A DNA stretch of 64,000 nt from Amycolatopsis anabasis (GCF_009765355.1 NZ_VTHK01000035.1:1-64000); one strand, 5' to 3'; shown: positions 18,689 to 27,212, counted from the stretch's first letter. Numbers and translations: made by a program. Notes: a model not told the origin generated them from the letters alone.

Positions 18689-18748
18689 GGCGGCGTCCGG
18701 CTGGCCGGCGGCGTCCTGGACCAGGGCTCACGTGCACCGCCCGGAGAG

Positions 18749-18766
18749 ATCACGTGAACACGTGAT
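18749..18766. promoter_or_regulatory. Perfect palindrome ATCACGTG-AA-CACGTGAT
   Basis: An 18-bp inverted repeat with 8-bp arms and a 2-bp centre, plus a third CACGTG core at 18729. It lies between the LuxR remnant and the CobB-like gene, 114 bp before the latter's start, in an otherwise non-coding stretch. Likely a dimeric regulator's binding site. Confidence 0.6.
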
Positions 18767-18879
18767 GCCGGAGCGAACGGGCCGCGCGGATGCTCTCCCT
18801 GTTGGACTCGATGTGGAGAGGGACGATCGCACGGCCGGAGATTGGGTAAAGTCGGCGCTCGGTATCTCGAGGGGGCGGC

Positions 18880-20307
18880 ATGACCGATCCGGTGGCTGGC
18901 AGCGACCCGAGCAGGGGCGAAGCCGCGCATCCCGCCGGGTCGGCCTTCGTGGTGGCCGCGACGCACAGCGGGGCCGGTAAGACCACGGCCACGGCCGTTC
19001 TGCTGCGCCGGTTGTGCGAGCGTGGACTGCGGGTGCGGGCGTTCAAGATCGGCCCGGATTTCATCGATCCGGGGTATCACCGGGAGATCACCGGCCGCCC
19101 GTCGATCAATCTGGATCTGTGGATGATGGGCCCGGACGGGATTCGCCGGACATTCACGCGCTGGGCCGCGGGGGCCGAGGTGTGCGTCATCGAGGCGATG
19201 GGCGGCCTGTACGACGGGGAGAACGGTACCGAGACCGGCAGCGCCGCGCACGTGGCGAAACTGCTGGGGCTGCCGGTGGTGGTCGTGGTGGACGTGTGGG
19301 GGATGACCCGTACCGCCGCGGCGATCCTCGGCGGCCTGCGGTCGTTCGACCCGGAGCTGCGGATCGCGGGTTTCGTCCTCAACCGGGCGGGTAGCGCGAC
19401 CCACGCGGAGATGGTGCTGGACGCCCTCCCGGACGAACTCCGGCGGCTCGCGCTGGGGCACCTGCCGCGGCGGGAGGAGCTGCGGGTGACCGAGCGGCAC
19501 CTCGGATTGATGACGGTCGAGGAGAACGCGACCGGAGCCGGGGAGCGGGCAGCCGCGCAGCTGTCCGCCGGGGACGCGCTGGACATCGACCGGCTCCTCG
19601 CGCTCACCCGGACCCGCCTGCCCGCCGCGGAGGGCGGCGCGCGCCCGGCGCCCGCGCCCGCCCGCGCCCGGTTGGCGGTGGCCCGGGACGCGGCGTTCTG
19701 CTTCTACTACGAGGAAAACCTCCGTGCTCTGGCCGAAGCCGGGTTCGAACTCGTCGAGTTCGCGCCGACGGTGGACAAGCAACTCCCCGAGGGTGCGGAC
19801 GCGGTCTACCTCGGGGGCGGCTATCCGGAGAGCTTCGCCGCCGAGCTGGGCGCCAACGACCGGCTGGCCGCGGAACTGCGGGACCGAGCCGCGGGCGGGA
19901 TGCCGATGCTGGCCGAGTGCGGCGGGATGATGTTCCTGGCGCGGTCGCTGACCGGCTTCGACGGCGTGCGCGCCCCCATGGCGGGGGTGCTGCCCATCGA
20001 CGTGGTCATGGACCGGGACTACCTGGCGATCAAGTACGTCGAGGTGCGCACCCGCACGCGCTCGCCGTTCGGCCCGGCGGGCGTGCGGGTGCGGGGCCAG
20101 GAGTTTCACCAGTCCCGCATCACCGCCGAGGGACTCGAGCCGGATCTGTTCGAGGTGACGACCAGCACCGGTGCCACCCATCGGGCCGGTTACCTGCGGC
20201 ACAACGTGCTGGCCAGCTACCTCCACCTCTACTTCGCGGCGGACTCGGACCTGCTCCGGAACTTTCTGCACTTGGCCACGCGGTACCGGGCGGGCAGTTC
20301 TGCCTGA
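18880..20307 (+). CDS. CobB/CbiA-family cobyrinate a,c-diamide synthase-like amidotransferase
   Basis: A 475-residue two-domain protein: an N-terminal ATPase (P-loop ATHSGAGKTTATAVLLR) and a C-terminal class I glutamine amidotransferase-like domain (GGGYPESFAAELGAN, then the nucleophile Cys in LAECGGMMFLA and a late His in RAGYLRHNVLASY). The family uses glutamine and ATP to amidate the a and c carboxylates of cobyrinate. Length and motifs are normal. No other cobalamin gene is adjacent, so it may be an isolated pathway gene or act on another carboxylate. ATG 18880 follows GAGGGGG. The next gene is a secreted nitrilase. Confidence 0.82.
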   Translation: MTDPVAGSDPSRGEAAHPAGSAFVVAATHSGAGKTTATAVLLRRLCERGLRVRAFKIGPDFIDPGYHREITGRPSINLDLWMMGPDGIRRTFTRWAAGAEVCVIEAMGGLYDGENGTETGSAAHVAKLLGLPVVVVVDVWGMTRTAAAILGGLRSFDPELRIAGFVLNRAGSATHAEMVLDALPDELRRLALGHLPRREELRVTERHLGLMTVEENATGAGERAAAQLSAGDALDIDRLLALTRTRLPAAEGGARPAPAPARARLAVARDAAFCFYYEENLRALAEAGFELVEFAPTVDKQLPEGADAVYLGGGYPESFAAELGANDRLAAELRDRAAGGMPMLAECGGMMFLARSLTGFDGVRAPMAGVLPIDVVMDRDYLAIKYVEVRTRTRSPFGPAGVRVRGQEFHQSRITAEGLEPDLFEVTTSTGATHRAGYLRHNVLASYLHLYFAADSDLLRNFLHLATRYRAGSSA

Positions 20308-20349
20308 CCGGTGTGGATTCCGACACCAGAGGAATGGAGAACACGAGTC

Positions 20350-22068
20350 ATGCCGAGACGAACCGGTCGTCTGCTGCCGTACGCGGTGGCAGCGCTCACC
20401 TTGGGGGCATTGCTGGTCCTGCCGTCGCACGAGCCCGTGCCGTCGAACGTCGCCCACGCGTCCACCGCGGCGCAGACGGTGCGGATGGCGACCATTCACT
20501 TCGCGCCGGAGGAAGGCAAGGTCGCCAACAACCGGGCGAAGATGGTCGAGCTGACGACGAACGCGGCGAGCAAGGGCGCGAAGCTGATCGTGCTGCCGGA
20601 GATGGCCACCAGCGGCTACTCGTTCTTCAGCAGGGACGAGATCTCGAAGGTGGCGGAGGAACTGTCCGGGCCGACGACCGCGGCCCTCAGCGCGGTCGCC
20701 CGGCAGTACAAGGCGTACATCGCGTTCGGCATGCCCGTGTTCGAGCCGAAGACGAACCTGTACTACAACTCGGCGGTGCTGCTCGACCCGCAGGGCCAGG
20801 TGAAGGGCACCTACCGCAAACGCAACCACCTCCTCGAATCGTCCTACAACGCGGACAGTTTCGATCGGATCCCGACCTTCGACACCGAGTACGGGCGGAT
20901 GGGGCTGGTCATCTGCTCGGACATGTTCAACTCGCAGTTCCCGCGGGCGGCGGCGGTGGCCGGCGCGAACATCCTGATCGCACCGGCGAACGTCGGTATC
21001 GAAACCGATTTCGTCCGGGTCCGCGCCTACGAGAACGACACCACGATGATCGTGTCCAACCGGTACGGCAAGGGCACCGCCGGCACCAAACCGGAAGTAT
21101 TCACGCAGAACACCTTCACGATCCCGTCACCGTTCCCGTACGACTTCAACTTCGGCAGCCGCAGCGTGATCATGACCCATGACGGCAATCCGGTCGTGGA
21201 CATCTCCGGGCAGAACGAGGAAGTCGGCGTCGCCGACGTCCTCGTCCCCAGGAAGCGCACGTTCCCGGTGGAGCGCAAACCCGCTATGTATTCCCTGCTG
21301 GCCCAGGACACCCTCGCGCCCTACACCCGGTCGCAGTTCCGCCAGCCGGCGCCTGCCACGTTCGCCGCGGCCGCGGTCGATCCCGGGGCCGGCACCGCAC
21401 CCTGGACGGCCGCGCTGACCGCGGCACGCAAGGCGAAACAAGACGCCACGGCCGCCGGGAAGAAGCTGCGGCTGATCGTGTTCCCGGCCAACTACCTGCC
21501 GGGCCGAGACGCCTCGGGGCTCGCCGCGCTGAGCGCGTTCGCCACCAGCGAGGGCACCGATCTGCTCATCCACTTCCCGGCCACCGGCGCCGACGCGCCG
21601 GTGAGCACCCTGCTCACCTCCGACGGAAAGACCTACGACTACAAGCGCACCCACAAGAAGCGCGGTGAACCCATCACCGGGCTGTCCAACGACTACCTCG
21701 TGATCGACCGCGACTACGGGCGGCTCGCCTTGATGCAGGACGTCGACATGCTCGCCCCGGAGACCGCCCAGGTCCTCGCGCGCATGGGCGTGGACGTGGT
21801 CGCGATGAACGCCGACGGCACCGAGCCCGTCCGCAGCGGGATGTGGAAGAGCCGCACCGGCGACTACCTGCACATCGTCACCGCCAACAAGTCCGGGCCC
21901 GAGGGCATCTACCTGGGCGGCTACCGGGCCGACCCGCCCTTCACCGAAACCGAGGGCCAGGTCATCCGCGACGTCACCACCGGCGACGTCCGCGAGAAAC
22001 CCTCCGCGCGGTTCTTCGACGCCACCCAGCTGCTGGAACCCTGCCAGGCAGCCACCCAGTCCTGCTGA
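20350..22068 (+). CDS. Secreted two-domain nitrilase (second domain degenerate)
   Basis: A 572-residue exported protein: signal peptide to about residue 37, then a full carbon-nitrogen hydrolase domain with the catalytic triad Glu84 (VLPEMATSGY), Lys157 (TYRKRNHL) and Cys189 (LVICSDMF). From about 345 a second nitrilase-like domain follows in which the Glu position is FPANYL and the Cys position is LMQDVD, so it should be inactive. Nitrilase-superfamily enzymes cleave amides or nitriles. Start at ATG 20350 (GGAG upstream). It follows the CobB-like amidotransferase by 42 bp; one could make and the other break amide bonds, but in different compartments. Confidence 0.85.
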   Translation: MPRRTGRLLPYAVAALTLGALLVLPSHEPVPSNVAHASTAAQTVRMATIHFAPEEGKVANNRAKMVELTTNAASKGAKLIVLPEMATSGYSFFSRDEISKVAEELSGPTTAALSAVARQYKAYIAFGMPVFEPKTNLYYNSAVLLDPQGQVKGTYRKRNHLLESSYNADSFDRIPTFDTEYGRMGLVICSDMFNSQFPRAAAVAGANILIAPANVGIETDFVRVRAYENDTTMIVSNRYGKGTAGTKPEVFTQNTFTIPSPFPYDFNFGSRSVIMTHDGNPVVDISGQNEEVGVADVLVPRKRTFPVERKPAMYSLLAQDTLAPYTRSQFRQPAPATFAAAAVDPGAGTAPWTAALTAARKAKQDATAAGKKLRLIVFPANYLPGRDASGLAALSAFATSEGTDLLIHFPATGADAPVSTLLTSDGKTYDYKRTHKKRGEPITGLSNDYLVIDRDYGRLALMQDVDMLAPETAQVLARMGVDVVAMNADGTEPVRSGMWKSRTGDYLHIVTANKSGPEGIYLGGYRADPPFTETEGQVIRDVTTGDVREKPSARFFDATQLLEPCQAATQSC

Positions 22069-22087
22069 CACACCGATCGGGTCCGCC

Positions 22088-22137
22088 GGGTCGTGAGTGT
22101 TCGGACCGGTTCCAACCGGCCTGTCCACTCACGACCC
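22088..22137. terminator. Intergenic hairpin, GGGTCGTGAGTG family (copy 2)
   Basis: Nearly identical to the hairpin at 15061-15110 (one or two loop differences): GGGTCGTGAGTG at 22088-22099 and CACTCACGACCC at 22126-22137. It follows the nitrilase stop by about 20 bp and probably ends that transcript. Confidence 0.8.
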
Positions 22138-22378
22138 CAGCATCGGCCCCCTCAAGCGCACAAGGCAGCTGACGGTTTTACGCCAAGGATGAGCACTTCG
22201 GACCTTTGTCCAAACCAGACGGACGCATAAGCCCGGGCCATACCCAACTGGCAGAGCGCCACCCGGCCCACCGCCGGTATTTTTGTCTCGCGCACAGGCG
22301 CATCATTTCCGGTTATCCCGAGTTCGTGCCCCCTGCGAGCGGACTGACCTGCCACGCCGCTCATCCGAGGAGTCAGAA
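22138..22378 (+). other. Long leader/promoter region of the snapalysin gene
   Basis: No gene is seen between the nitrilase terminator and the protease start. The stretch is less GC-rich than the coding DNA, with GACGGTTTTACG and GGTATTTTTGTCTCG as possible promoter elements. The second lies about 105 bp before the ATG, leaving a long untranslated leader. I could not fold it into a known riboswitch. Confidence 0.4.
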
Positions 22379-22942
22379 ATGCTTCGACGCAGCATGATCG
22401 GCGTTCTCGCCGGCGCCGCCGTCCTCACCCTGCCGCTCACCGCCGGAGTCGCCGCGCCCGCCGCGGCGGCAACCGCGCTGGCCACCACGATCACCTTCGA
22501 CGACAGCCAAGCCGCCGAGTTCAAATCCGCCGTGGCCCAAGGGGTCGAGGTGTGGAACACCAGCGTGAAGAACGTGCAGCTCGTGCGCGCCACGCCGGGC
22601 GCCCGCGTGAACATCAGAATCCTCGCCGACAACGGCTGGCCACGCGCGACCCTGGGACCCGTTCGCCCCAGCGGCAGCGTCACCGTGTGGATGGGCAGGC
22701 AAGCGGTTCAGCAGGGGCACAACGTCATCCGGATCGCCGCCCACGAACTGGGCCACAGCCTGGGCCTGCCGGACGTCAAACCCGGCCCGTGCTCCTCGCT
22801 GATGTCCGGCTCCTCCGCCGGGACGAGCTGCACCAACCCGAAGCCCAACGCCCAGGAAGCCGCCAGGGTCGAACAGAACTACCGAACCGGCGCCAACGAG
22901 CAGCACCCCGACTCGGGCGTGCTGATCTCCGACGCCGCCTGA
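22379..22942 (+). CDS. Snapalysin-type (M7) secreted zinc protease
   Basis: A 187-residue secreted protein: signal peptide (VLAGAAVLTLPLTAGVAA), then a small metalloprotease domain with the HExxHxxGxxD zinc motif HELGHSLGLPD and a following CSSLMSG Met-turn region, both diagnostic of snapalysins. Four cysteines near the end may form disulfides. ATG 22379 has GAGGAG six bases upstream. Streptomyces snapalysins are usually paired with a LysR activator; none is adjacent here. Confidence 0.92.
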   Translation: MLRRSMIGVLAGAAVLTLPLTAGVAAPAAAATALATTITFDDSQAAEFKSAVAQGVEVWNTSVKNVQLVRATPGARVNIRILADNGWPRATLGPVRPSGSVTVWMGRQAVQQGHNVIRIAAHELGHSLGLPDVKPGPCSSLMSGSSAGTSCTNPKPNAQEAARVEQNYRTGANEQHPDSGVLISDAA

Positions 22943-22947
22943 TACGG

Positions 22948-23002
22948 GGGTCGTGAGTGTTCGGGCCGGTTCTACAGTAACCGGCCTGATCACTCACGAC
23001 CC
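22948..23002. terminator. Intergenic hairpin, GGGTCGTGAGTG family (copy 3)
   Basis: GGGTCGTGAGTG (22948-22959) pairs with CACTCACGACCC (22991-23002), with inner GGCCGGTT/AACCGGCC arms. Directly after the snapalysin stop, a likely terminator. Its right arm is duplicated about 300 bp further on (see 23003-23301). Confidence 0.8.
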
Positions 23003-23301
23003 TCAGACTTGGTTCCCTTACAAGAGACGGTGACCGGTCTGGGCGTGCAGGCGCGGCCTGGCTGCTACCCCGATGCTTGTCCGAAACGGGGGACACGCGC
23101 CAGCGGGATCCCCGGAGGACACCAATGTGGCTTTCGGGGCGTTGAAGGTACCGAACGCCGCATTGGGTACCTCCGAGCACCACCACCCAGCGCGGTTTCG
23201 CACTTTGTCGGCTAAGCGCGGGCTCGTCGAGCGGAAACGCCAGGTCACCAGTACGCGACCAAACGAGAGCCCGCTCTAACCGGCCCGAACACTCACGACC
23301 C
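23003..23301. repeat. Repeat-derived insertion between duplicated hairpin arms, with 55-bp repeat copy 2
   Basis: This 300-bp non-coding stretch ends with AACCGGCCCGAACACTCACG, a second right arm matching the left arm of the hairpin at 22948 even better than its own. Flanks after both right arms are alike (GGTTCCCTTACAAGAG and GGTTCCCTCACAGGAG), as if an element inserted and duplicated its target. Bases 23134-23188 are identical to 1-55. Open frames here are repeat-derived; no gene is called. Confidence 0.65.
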
Positions 23302-23315
23302 GGCACTCGGTTCCC

Positions 23316-25547
23316 TCACAGGAGCTTCTCCGGCGTGACCGGAAGCTCCCGGATCCGCTTCCCGGTGGCGTGGTGGACGGCGTTCGCGATCGCGGGGGCG
23401 ACCCCCACGGCCACGATCTCGCCGAGTCCCTTCGCGCCGTTGGGGTGGGCGTTCGGTTCGGGCTCGTCGGTGAACAGGACGCGGATGTCGCCGATGTCGG
23501 CGTGCACCGGCAGGTGGTAGTCGGTCAGCGCGGGATCGAGGAGCCTGCCGGACACCGGGTCCGGGGTGAGCCGTTCGGTCAGGGCGCCGCCGATGGCGAA
23601 GATGATGCCGCCCTGGGCCTGGGTGCGTGCGGTGCGGTGGTTGAGCACGCGCCCGCAGTCGAACACGCCGACATGCCGGGTGACGCGCACTCGCGGGAGT
23701 TCGGCGTCGATGCGGACTTCGACGAAATGCGCGGCGAAGGTGGCCAGGGCGTACTGGCTGTTCGGATCCGGCTGGTAGGCGCCCTCCTCGCGGAGGCTGC
23801 CGATCCCGTTGCGCCGCAACAGATCCTGGTAGGTCTCGCCGCGGCCCGGGTGGTCGCGGGCGAACAGCCTGCCGTGTTCGGCGGTCACCGCGTCCTCGGG
23901 CATCCCGTGCAGCGGCGAGCGGGGGTCGTTGACCGCCAGCCGGATCGCGGCGCGGCGGGCCCGCTCCGCCGCCAGGTGGACCGCGCTACCGGTGTTGCCC
24001 GAGGTCAGCGAGCCGAAGGTGGGCGCACCGGCGGGCAGGGCGGTGTCGCCCGCGCTGATCCGCACCCGCTCGGGCGCGATGCCGAGGCCGGAGGCGGCGA
24101 TCTGGATCATCGTGGTGAGGGTGCCGCCGCCGATCTCCTGGGTCGAGGTGGACAGCGCGGCCGTGCCGTCGGCGTGGATCTCCACCCGGGCCGCGGCCGG
24201 GGCGGAGTGTTCGCCCCGCATCCCGGTCGCCATCCCGTAGCCGATCAGATCGGCGCCGTCGCGCATCGAGCCGGGCCGGGGATCCCGGCGGTCCCAGCCG
24301 AATTCCCGGGCGCCCAGTTCGTAGCAGCGCAGCAACCGCTTGCCGCCCCACGGTTTCCCGGTGTGCGGATGGACGTCGGCGTGGTTGCGGCGCCGGAGCT
24401 CGACCGGATCGACTCCGGTGGCGCAGGCCAGTTCGTCCATCGCGCATTCGACGGCGAAGTGCCCGGCGGAGTCGCCGGGGGTGCGCATCGAGGTGGAGGT
24501 GCCGATGTGCACCTTCGCCACGGTCACCCGGGCGTCCACATGGGACACCGAATACAGCGCGGGGGTGTTCTGGATGACCGGTTCCGGCCGGTCGTCCAGG
24601 TGCGAGGTCGAGTTGACGCTGTGGTGCAGGGCCGCGGTCAGCCTGCCGTCGCGGTCGGCGCCGAGCCGCACCCGCTGGATGGTGGCGGCCATGTGCCCGG
24701 TCCCGGTGAACACCTGCTTGCGGGTCAGGGTCAGCCGGACCGGCCGCCGCACCACCCGCGCCGCCAGCGCGGCGAGCAGGGTGTGCGCCCAGAGGAACGA
24801 CTTGTTGCCGAACGCGCCGCCGAGGTAGTTGCAGATCAGCCGGACGTTGCCGGGCGGGAGGCCGAAGGCGGCGGCCACCGCGCGGGCGTGCAGCTGGACG
24901 GCCTGGCTGGAGTCGTACAGGGTGAGCCGGTCGCCGTCCCAGGAGGCCAGGGTGGACGAGGGTTCCATCGGCGCGTGCGCGAGGTTGGCGGTCCGGTACT
25001 CGGCGTCCACCCGCACCGGCGCGGCGGGGAACACCCCTTCCGCGTCACCGCGCCGGTGCTCCACCGGGAACCGGTCCACGTAGGGCCCGCTCGGCCGGTA
25101 GGCGGCGGGCCGCCCGGCGTCGAGATCGGGCACCGGGCGGTGCGGTTCGTAGTCGACGCGGACCAGCCCGGCCGCGTGCTGGGCCACTTCCGCGGTCTCG
25201 GCGACGACCAGGGCGAGGCACTGGTTGCCGTAGTGGATCCGGTCGTCCTCCAGCGGTAGCCGGTTCTCCGCCTGGTACATCGTGACGCCGGGCCGTCCTT
25301 TCCACTGTGGACGGTTGGTGTGGTCCAGCACGGTCAGGACCCCGCGCACCCCCAGCGCGCGGGAGCTGTCGATCGCGCGGACCCGCCCGGCCGAGATCGT
25401 GCTGGTGACCAGCACCGCGACCGCCGCACCCGGCGACCGGACATCCGCGGTGTAGATCGCGCGGCCGGTCACCTTGTCCCGCGCCTCGACCCGCGGAAGC
25501 GGCGCCCCGATCGGATCGGTCCAGTCGCGTTCCGCCGCGGTGGTCAT
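23316..25547 (-). CDS. Molybdopterin-binding subunit of periplasmic aldehyde oxidoreductase (PaoC-like)
   Basis: A 743-residue member of the xanthine oxidase family large subunits. It begins with the Ald_Xan_dh_C domain (RVEARDKVTGRAIYTADVR) and shows Moco-binding segments such as NYLGGAFGNKSFLW, MRTPGDSAGHFAVECAMDEL and the C-terminal NGAKGLGEIVAVGVAPAIA with the expected catalytic Glu. ATG 25547 overlaps the FAD-subunit stop by 4 bp. Third gene of a three-gene operon in the same order as E. coli paoABC; no PaoD/XdhC-type chaperone gene is adjacent. Confidence 0.9.
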   Translation of the reverse strand: MTTAAERDWTDPIGAPLPRVEARDKVTGRAIYTADVRSPGAAVAVLVTSTISAGRVRAIDSSRALGVRGVLTVLDHTNRPQWKGRPGVTMYQAENRLPLEDDRIHYGNQCLALVVAETAEVAQHAAGLVRVDYEPHRPVPDLDAGRPAAYRPSGPYVDRFPVEHRRGDAEGVFPAAPVRVDAEYRTANLAHAPMEPSSTLASWDGDRLTLYDSSQAVQLHARAVAAAFGLPPGNVRLICNYLGGAFGNKSFLWAHTLLAALAARVVRRPVRLTLTRKQVFTGTGHMAATIQRVRLGADRDGRLTAALHHSVNSTSHLDDRPEPVIQNTPALYSVSHVDARVTVAKVHIGTSTSMRTPGDSAGHFAVECAMDELACATGVDPVELRRRNHADVHPHTGKPWGGKRLLRCYELGAREFGWDRRDPRPGSMRDGADLIGYGMATGMRGEHSAPAAARVEIHADGTAALSTSTQEIGGGTLTTMIQIAASGLGIAPERVRISAGDTALPAGAPTFGSLTSGNTGSAVHLAAERARRAAIRLAVNDPRSPLHGMPEDAVTAEHGRLFARDHPGRGETYQDLLRRNGIGSLREEGAYQPDPNSQYALATFAAHFVEVRIDAELPRVRVTRHVGVFDCGRVLNHRTARTQAQGGIIFAIGGALTERLTPDPVSGRLLDPALTDYHLPVHADIGDIRVLFTDEPEPNAHPNGAKGLGEIVAVGVAPAIANAVHHATGKRIRELPVTPEKLL

Positions 25548-26527
25548 CGTTGCTCCAGTTCGGACAGGGCACGCCGGACCACCCGGCGCACCAGTTCGAC
25601 CTTGTAGGCGTTGTCCGGTCGCGGTGCCGCACCCGCGACCGCGGCGTCCGCCGCCGCGGCGATGGCGGCGGCGGCGAACCGGCGGCCGGTGAGCGCGGCC
25701 TCGGCGGCCGGGCCGCGCCACGGTTTCGCCGCGACGCCGCCCAGCGCGATCCGCGCCGAGCGCACCACCCCGCCCTGGAGTTCGACCGCGACGGCGGCCG
25801 AGACGAGCGCGAAGGCGAAGGAGGCGCGGTCGCGGAACTTCAGGTAGTGCGAGCGGCGGCCGAAGGGACGCGGTGGGATTTCGATCGCGGTGATCACCTC
25901 GGCCCGGCCCAGCGATGTCTCCCGGTGCGGGGTGTCCCCCGGCAGCAGGTGCAGCTCGTCCAGCGGGATCCGCCGCGAGCCGGACGGCCCGGCCACCAGC
26001 ACCACCGCGTCCATCGCCCGCAGGGCGACCGCGAGATCCGAGGGGTGCACGGCGATGCAGGCGGGGGAGGCGCCGAAGATCGCCTGCCGTGAGCCGTCCC
26101 CGTCGGCCGCGGCGCACCCGCTGCCCGGGGCACGCCGGTTGCACGCGAACTCCGGCTGCCGGAAGTACGGGCACCGCACCCGTTGCAGCAGGTTGCCGCC
26201 GAAGGTCGCCATGTTCCGGATCTGCGGCGAGGCGCCGGACCGCAGCGCCTCGGTGATCACCGGGAACTCCGCCCGCAGCCGGGCGTCGTCGACCGCGTTG
26301 CGGCACAGCGCGCCGATCCGGACCGTGCCGTCCGGCCGCCACTCGATCCGGTCCAGGCCGAGCCCGCCGAGATCGACCAGGCGGGACGGGGCCGCGATCC
26401 CGTCCCGGGCGAGGGTGATCAGATCGGTGCCGCCCGCGATCGCGGCGGCGCCGGGGTCGCGGGCGAGCACCCCGACGGCCTCGGCGACGCTGCGCGGCCG
26501 GGTCAGGTGGAAGGGGCGCACACTCAT
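25544..26527 (-). CDS. FAD-binding subunit with extra FeS insertion (PaoB-like)
   Basis: A 327-residue molybdopterin dehydrogenase FAD subunit: FAD loop AIAGGTDLITLARDG near residue 36 and NMATFGGNLLQRVRCPYFR. After it comes an insertion with cysteines spaced as in PaoB (RCPYFR, FACNRRAPGSGCAA), where a [4Fe-4S] cluster is bound, which marks the PaoABC subclass rather than xanthine dehydrogenase. ATG 26527 overlaps the upstream gene by 4 bp. Passes electrons between the molybdenum and flavin centres. Confidence 0.88.
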   Translation of the reverse strand: MSVRPFHLTRPRSVAEAVGVLARDPGAAAIAGGTDLITLARDGIAAPSRLVDLGGLGLDRIEWRPDGTVRIGALCRNAVDDARLRAEFPVITEALRSGASPQIRNMATFGGNLLQRVRCPYFRQPEFACNRRAPGSGCAAADGDGSRQAIFGASPACIAVHPSDLAVALRAMDAVVLVAGPSGSRRIPLDELHLLPGDTPHRETSLGRAEVITAIEIPPRPFGRRSHYLKFRDRASFAFALVSAAVAVELQGGVVRSARIALGGVAAKPWRGPAAEAALTGRRFAAAAIAAAADAAVAGAAPRPDNAYKVELVRRVVRRALSELEQR

Positions 26528-27144
26528 CGCCCCCTGGCGTCCGCGATCGCCGCGACGATGTTCGGGTAAGCCGCGCAGCGGCACAGGTTCCCGCTCATCA
26601 GCTCGGGGATCTCCGCGTCGGGCACCCGCGGGTTCTCCGACAGCAGGCCGACCGCCGACATGATCTGGCCGGAAGTGCAGAAACCGCACTGGAAACCATC
26701 GTGCTCGGCGAACGCCTGCTGCACCGGATGCAGCCGGTCCCCGGCGGCGAGCCCCTCGATGGTGGTGATCTCCCGTCCGGTGTACATCCCCGCCACGGTC
26801 AGGCAGGACAACGTCCGGCGGCCGTCCACCAGCACCGTGCACGCCCCGCAGGCGCCCTGGTCGCAGCCCTTCTTCGTGCCGGTCAGCCCGAGGTTCTCGC
26901 GCAACGCGTCGAGCAGGCTGGTCCGGGTGTCGGCGTCGAAGGTGCGCGGCCTGCCGTTGACCCGCAACGTGAGCCGGACCGATTCCGGCGGCGCGGCGGG
27001 CGGATCGGGCGTCGCGTCCGCCCGCCCGGCGCCGCCCGCGCCCAGCACGGCGGCCCCGGCGCCCGCGGCCAGGCTCCTGGACAGGAACTCGCGGCGACTG
27101 CTGCCGGGCCCCGTGGATGGTTCTGCCTTGCGCTTGCGTGTCAT
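26524..27144 (-). CDS. Tat-exported 2Fe-2S subunit (PaoA-like)
   Basis: A 206-residue iron-sulfur subunit with a twin-arginine leader (SSRREFLSRSLAAGAGAAV), a plant-type [2Fe-2S] domain (CDQGACGACTVLVDG, LSCLTV) and the second [2Fe-2S] domain (QCGFCTSGQ, GNLCRCAAYPNI). A Tat signal on only this subunit fits hitch-hiker export of the whole heterotrimer across the membrane. Start at ATG 27144; an earlier in-frame start at 27177 would place extra residues before the Tat motif. Transcribed divergently from a MarR regulator, with operator-like repeats between. Confidence 0.9.
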   Translation of the reverse strand: MTRKRKAEPSTGPGSSRREFLSRSLAAGAGAAVLGAGGAGRADATPDPPAAPPESVRLTLRVNGRPRTFDADTRTSLLDALRENLGLTGTKKGCDQGACGACTVLVDGRRTLSCLTVAGMYTGREITTIEGLAAGDRLHPVQQAFAEHDGFQCGFCTSGQIMSAVGLLSENPRVPDAEIPELMSGNLCRCAAYPNIVAAIADARGR

Positions 27145-27180
27145 GGGATCCCCGATCGGCTGGAGAAGGACTGGCAAGGT

Positions 27181-27212
27181 TTACAGAGTACTGTAATACA
27201 AGAGAGTACTGT
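27181..27212. promoter_or_regulatory. MarR operator-like repeats
   Basis: TTACAG-AGTA-CTGTAA (27181-27196) is a perfect 6-4-6 inverted repeat. AGAGTACTGT occurs at 27185-27194 and again at 27203-27212, 18 bp apart. The AT-rich stretch lies between the divergent pao-like operon and marR genes and probably covers both promoters, giving autorepression and control of the oxidoreductase. Confidence 0.6.

Noticed and set aside
18880..22068. Part of a cobalamin biosynthesis cluster
   Set aside because: No other cob/cbi gene is present on either side; only the single CobB/CbiA-like protein supports it.
22138..22378. Possible riboswitch (c-di-AMP type) before the snapalysin gene
   Set aside because: The leader is long and contains some paired segments, but I could not place the conserved ydaO-type core bases.
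23003..23315. Several overlapping open frames on both strands
   Set aside because: They run through the dispersed repeat and hairpin arms, have no ribosome site and no family likeness; high GC makes long chance frames common.
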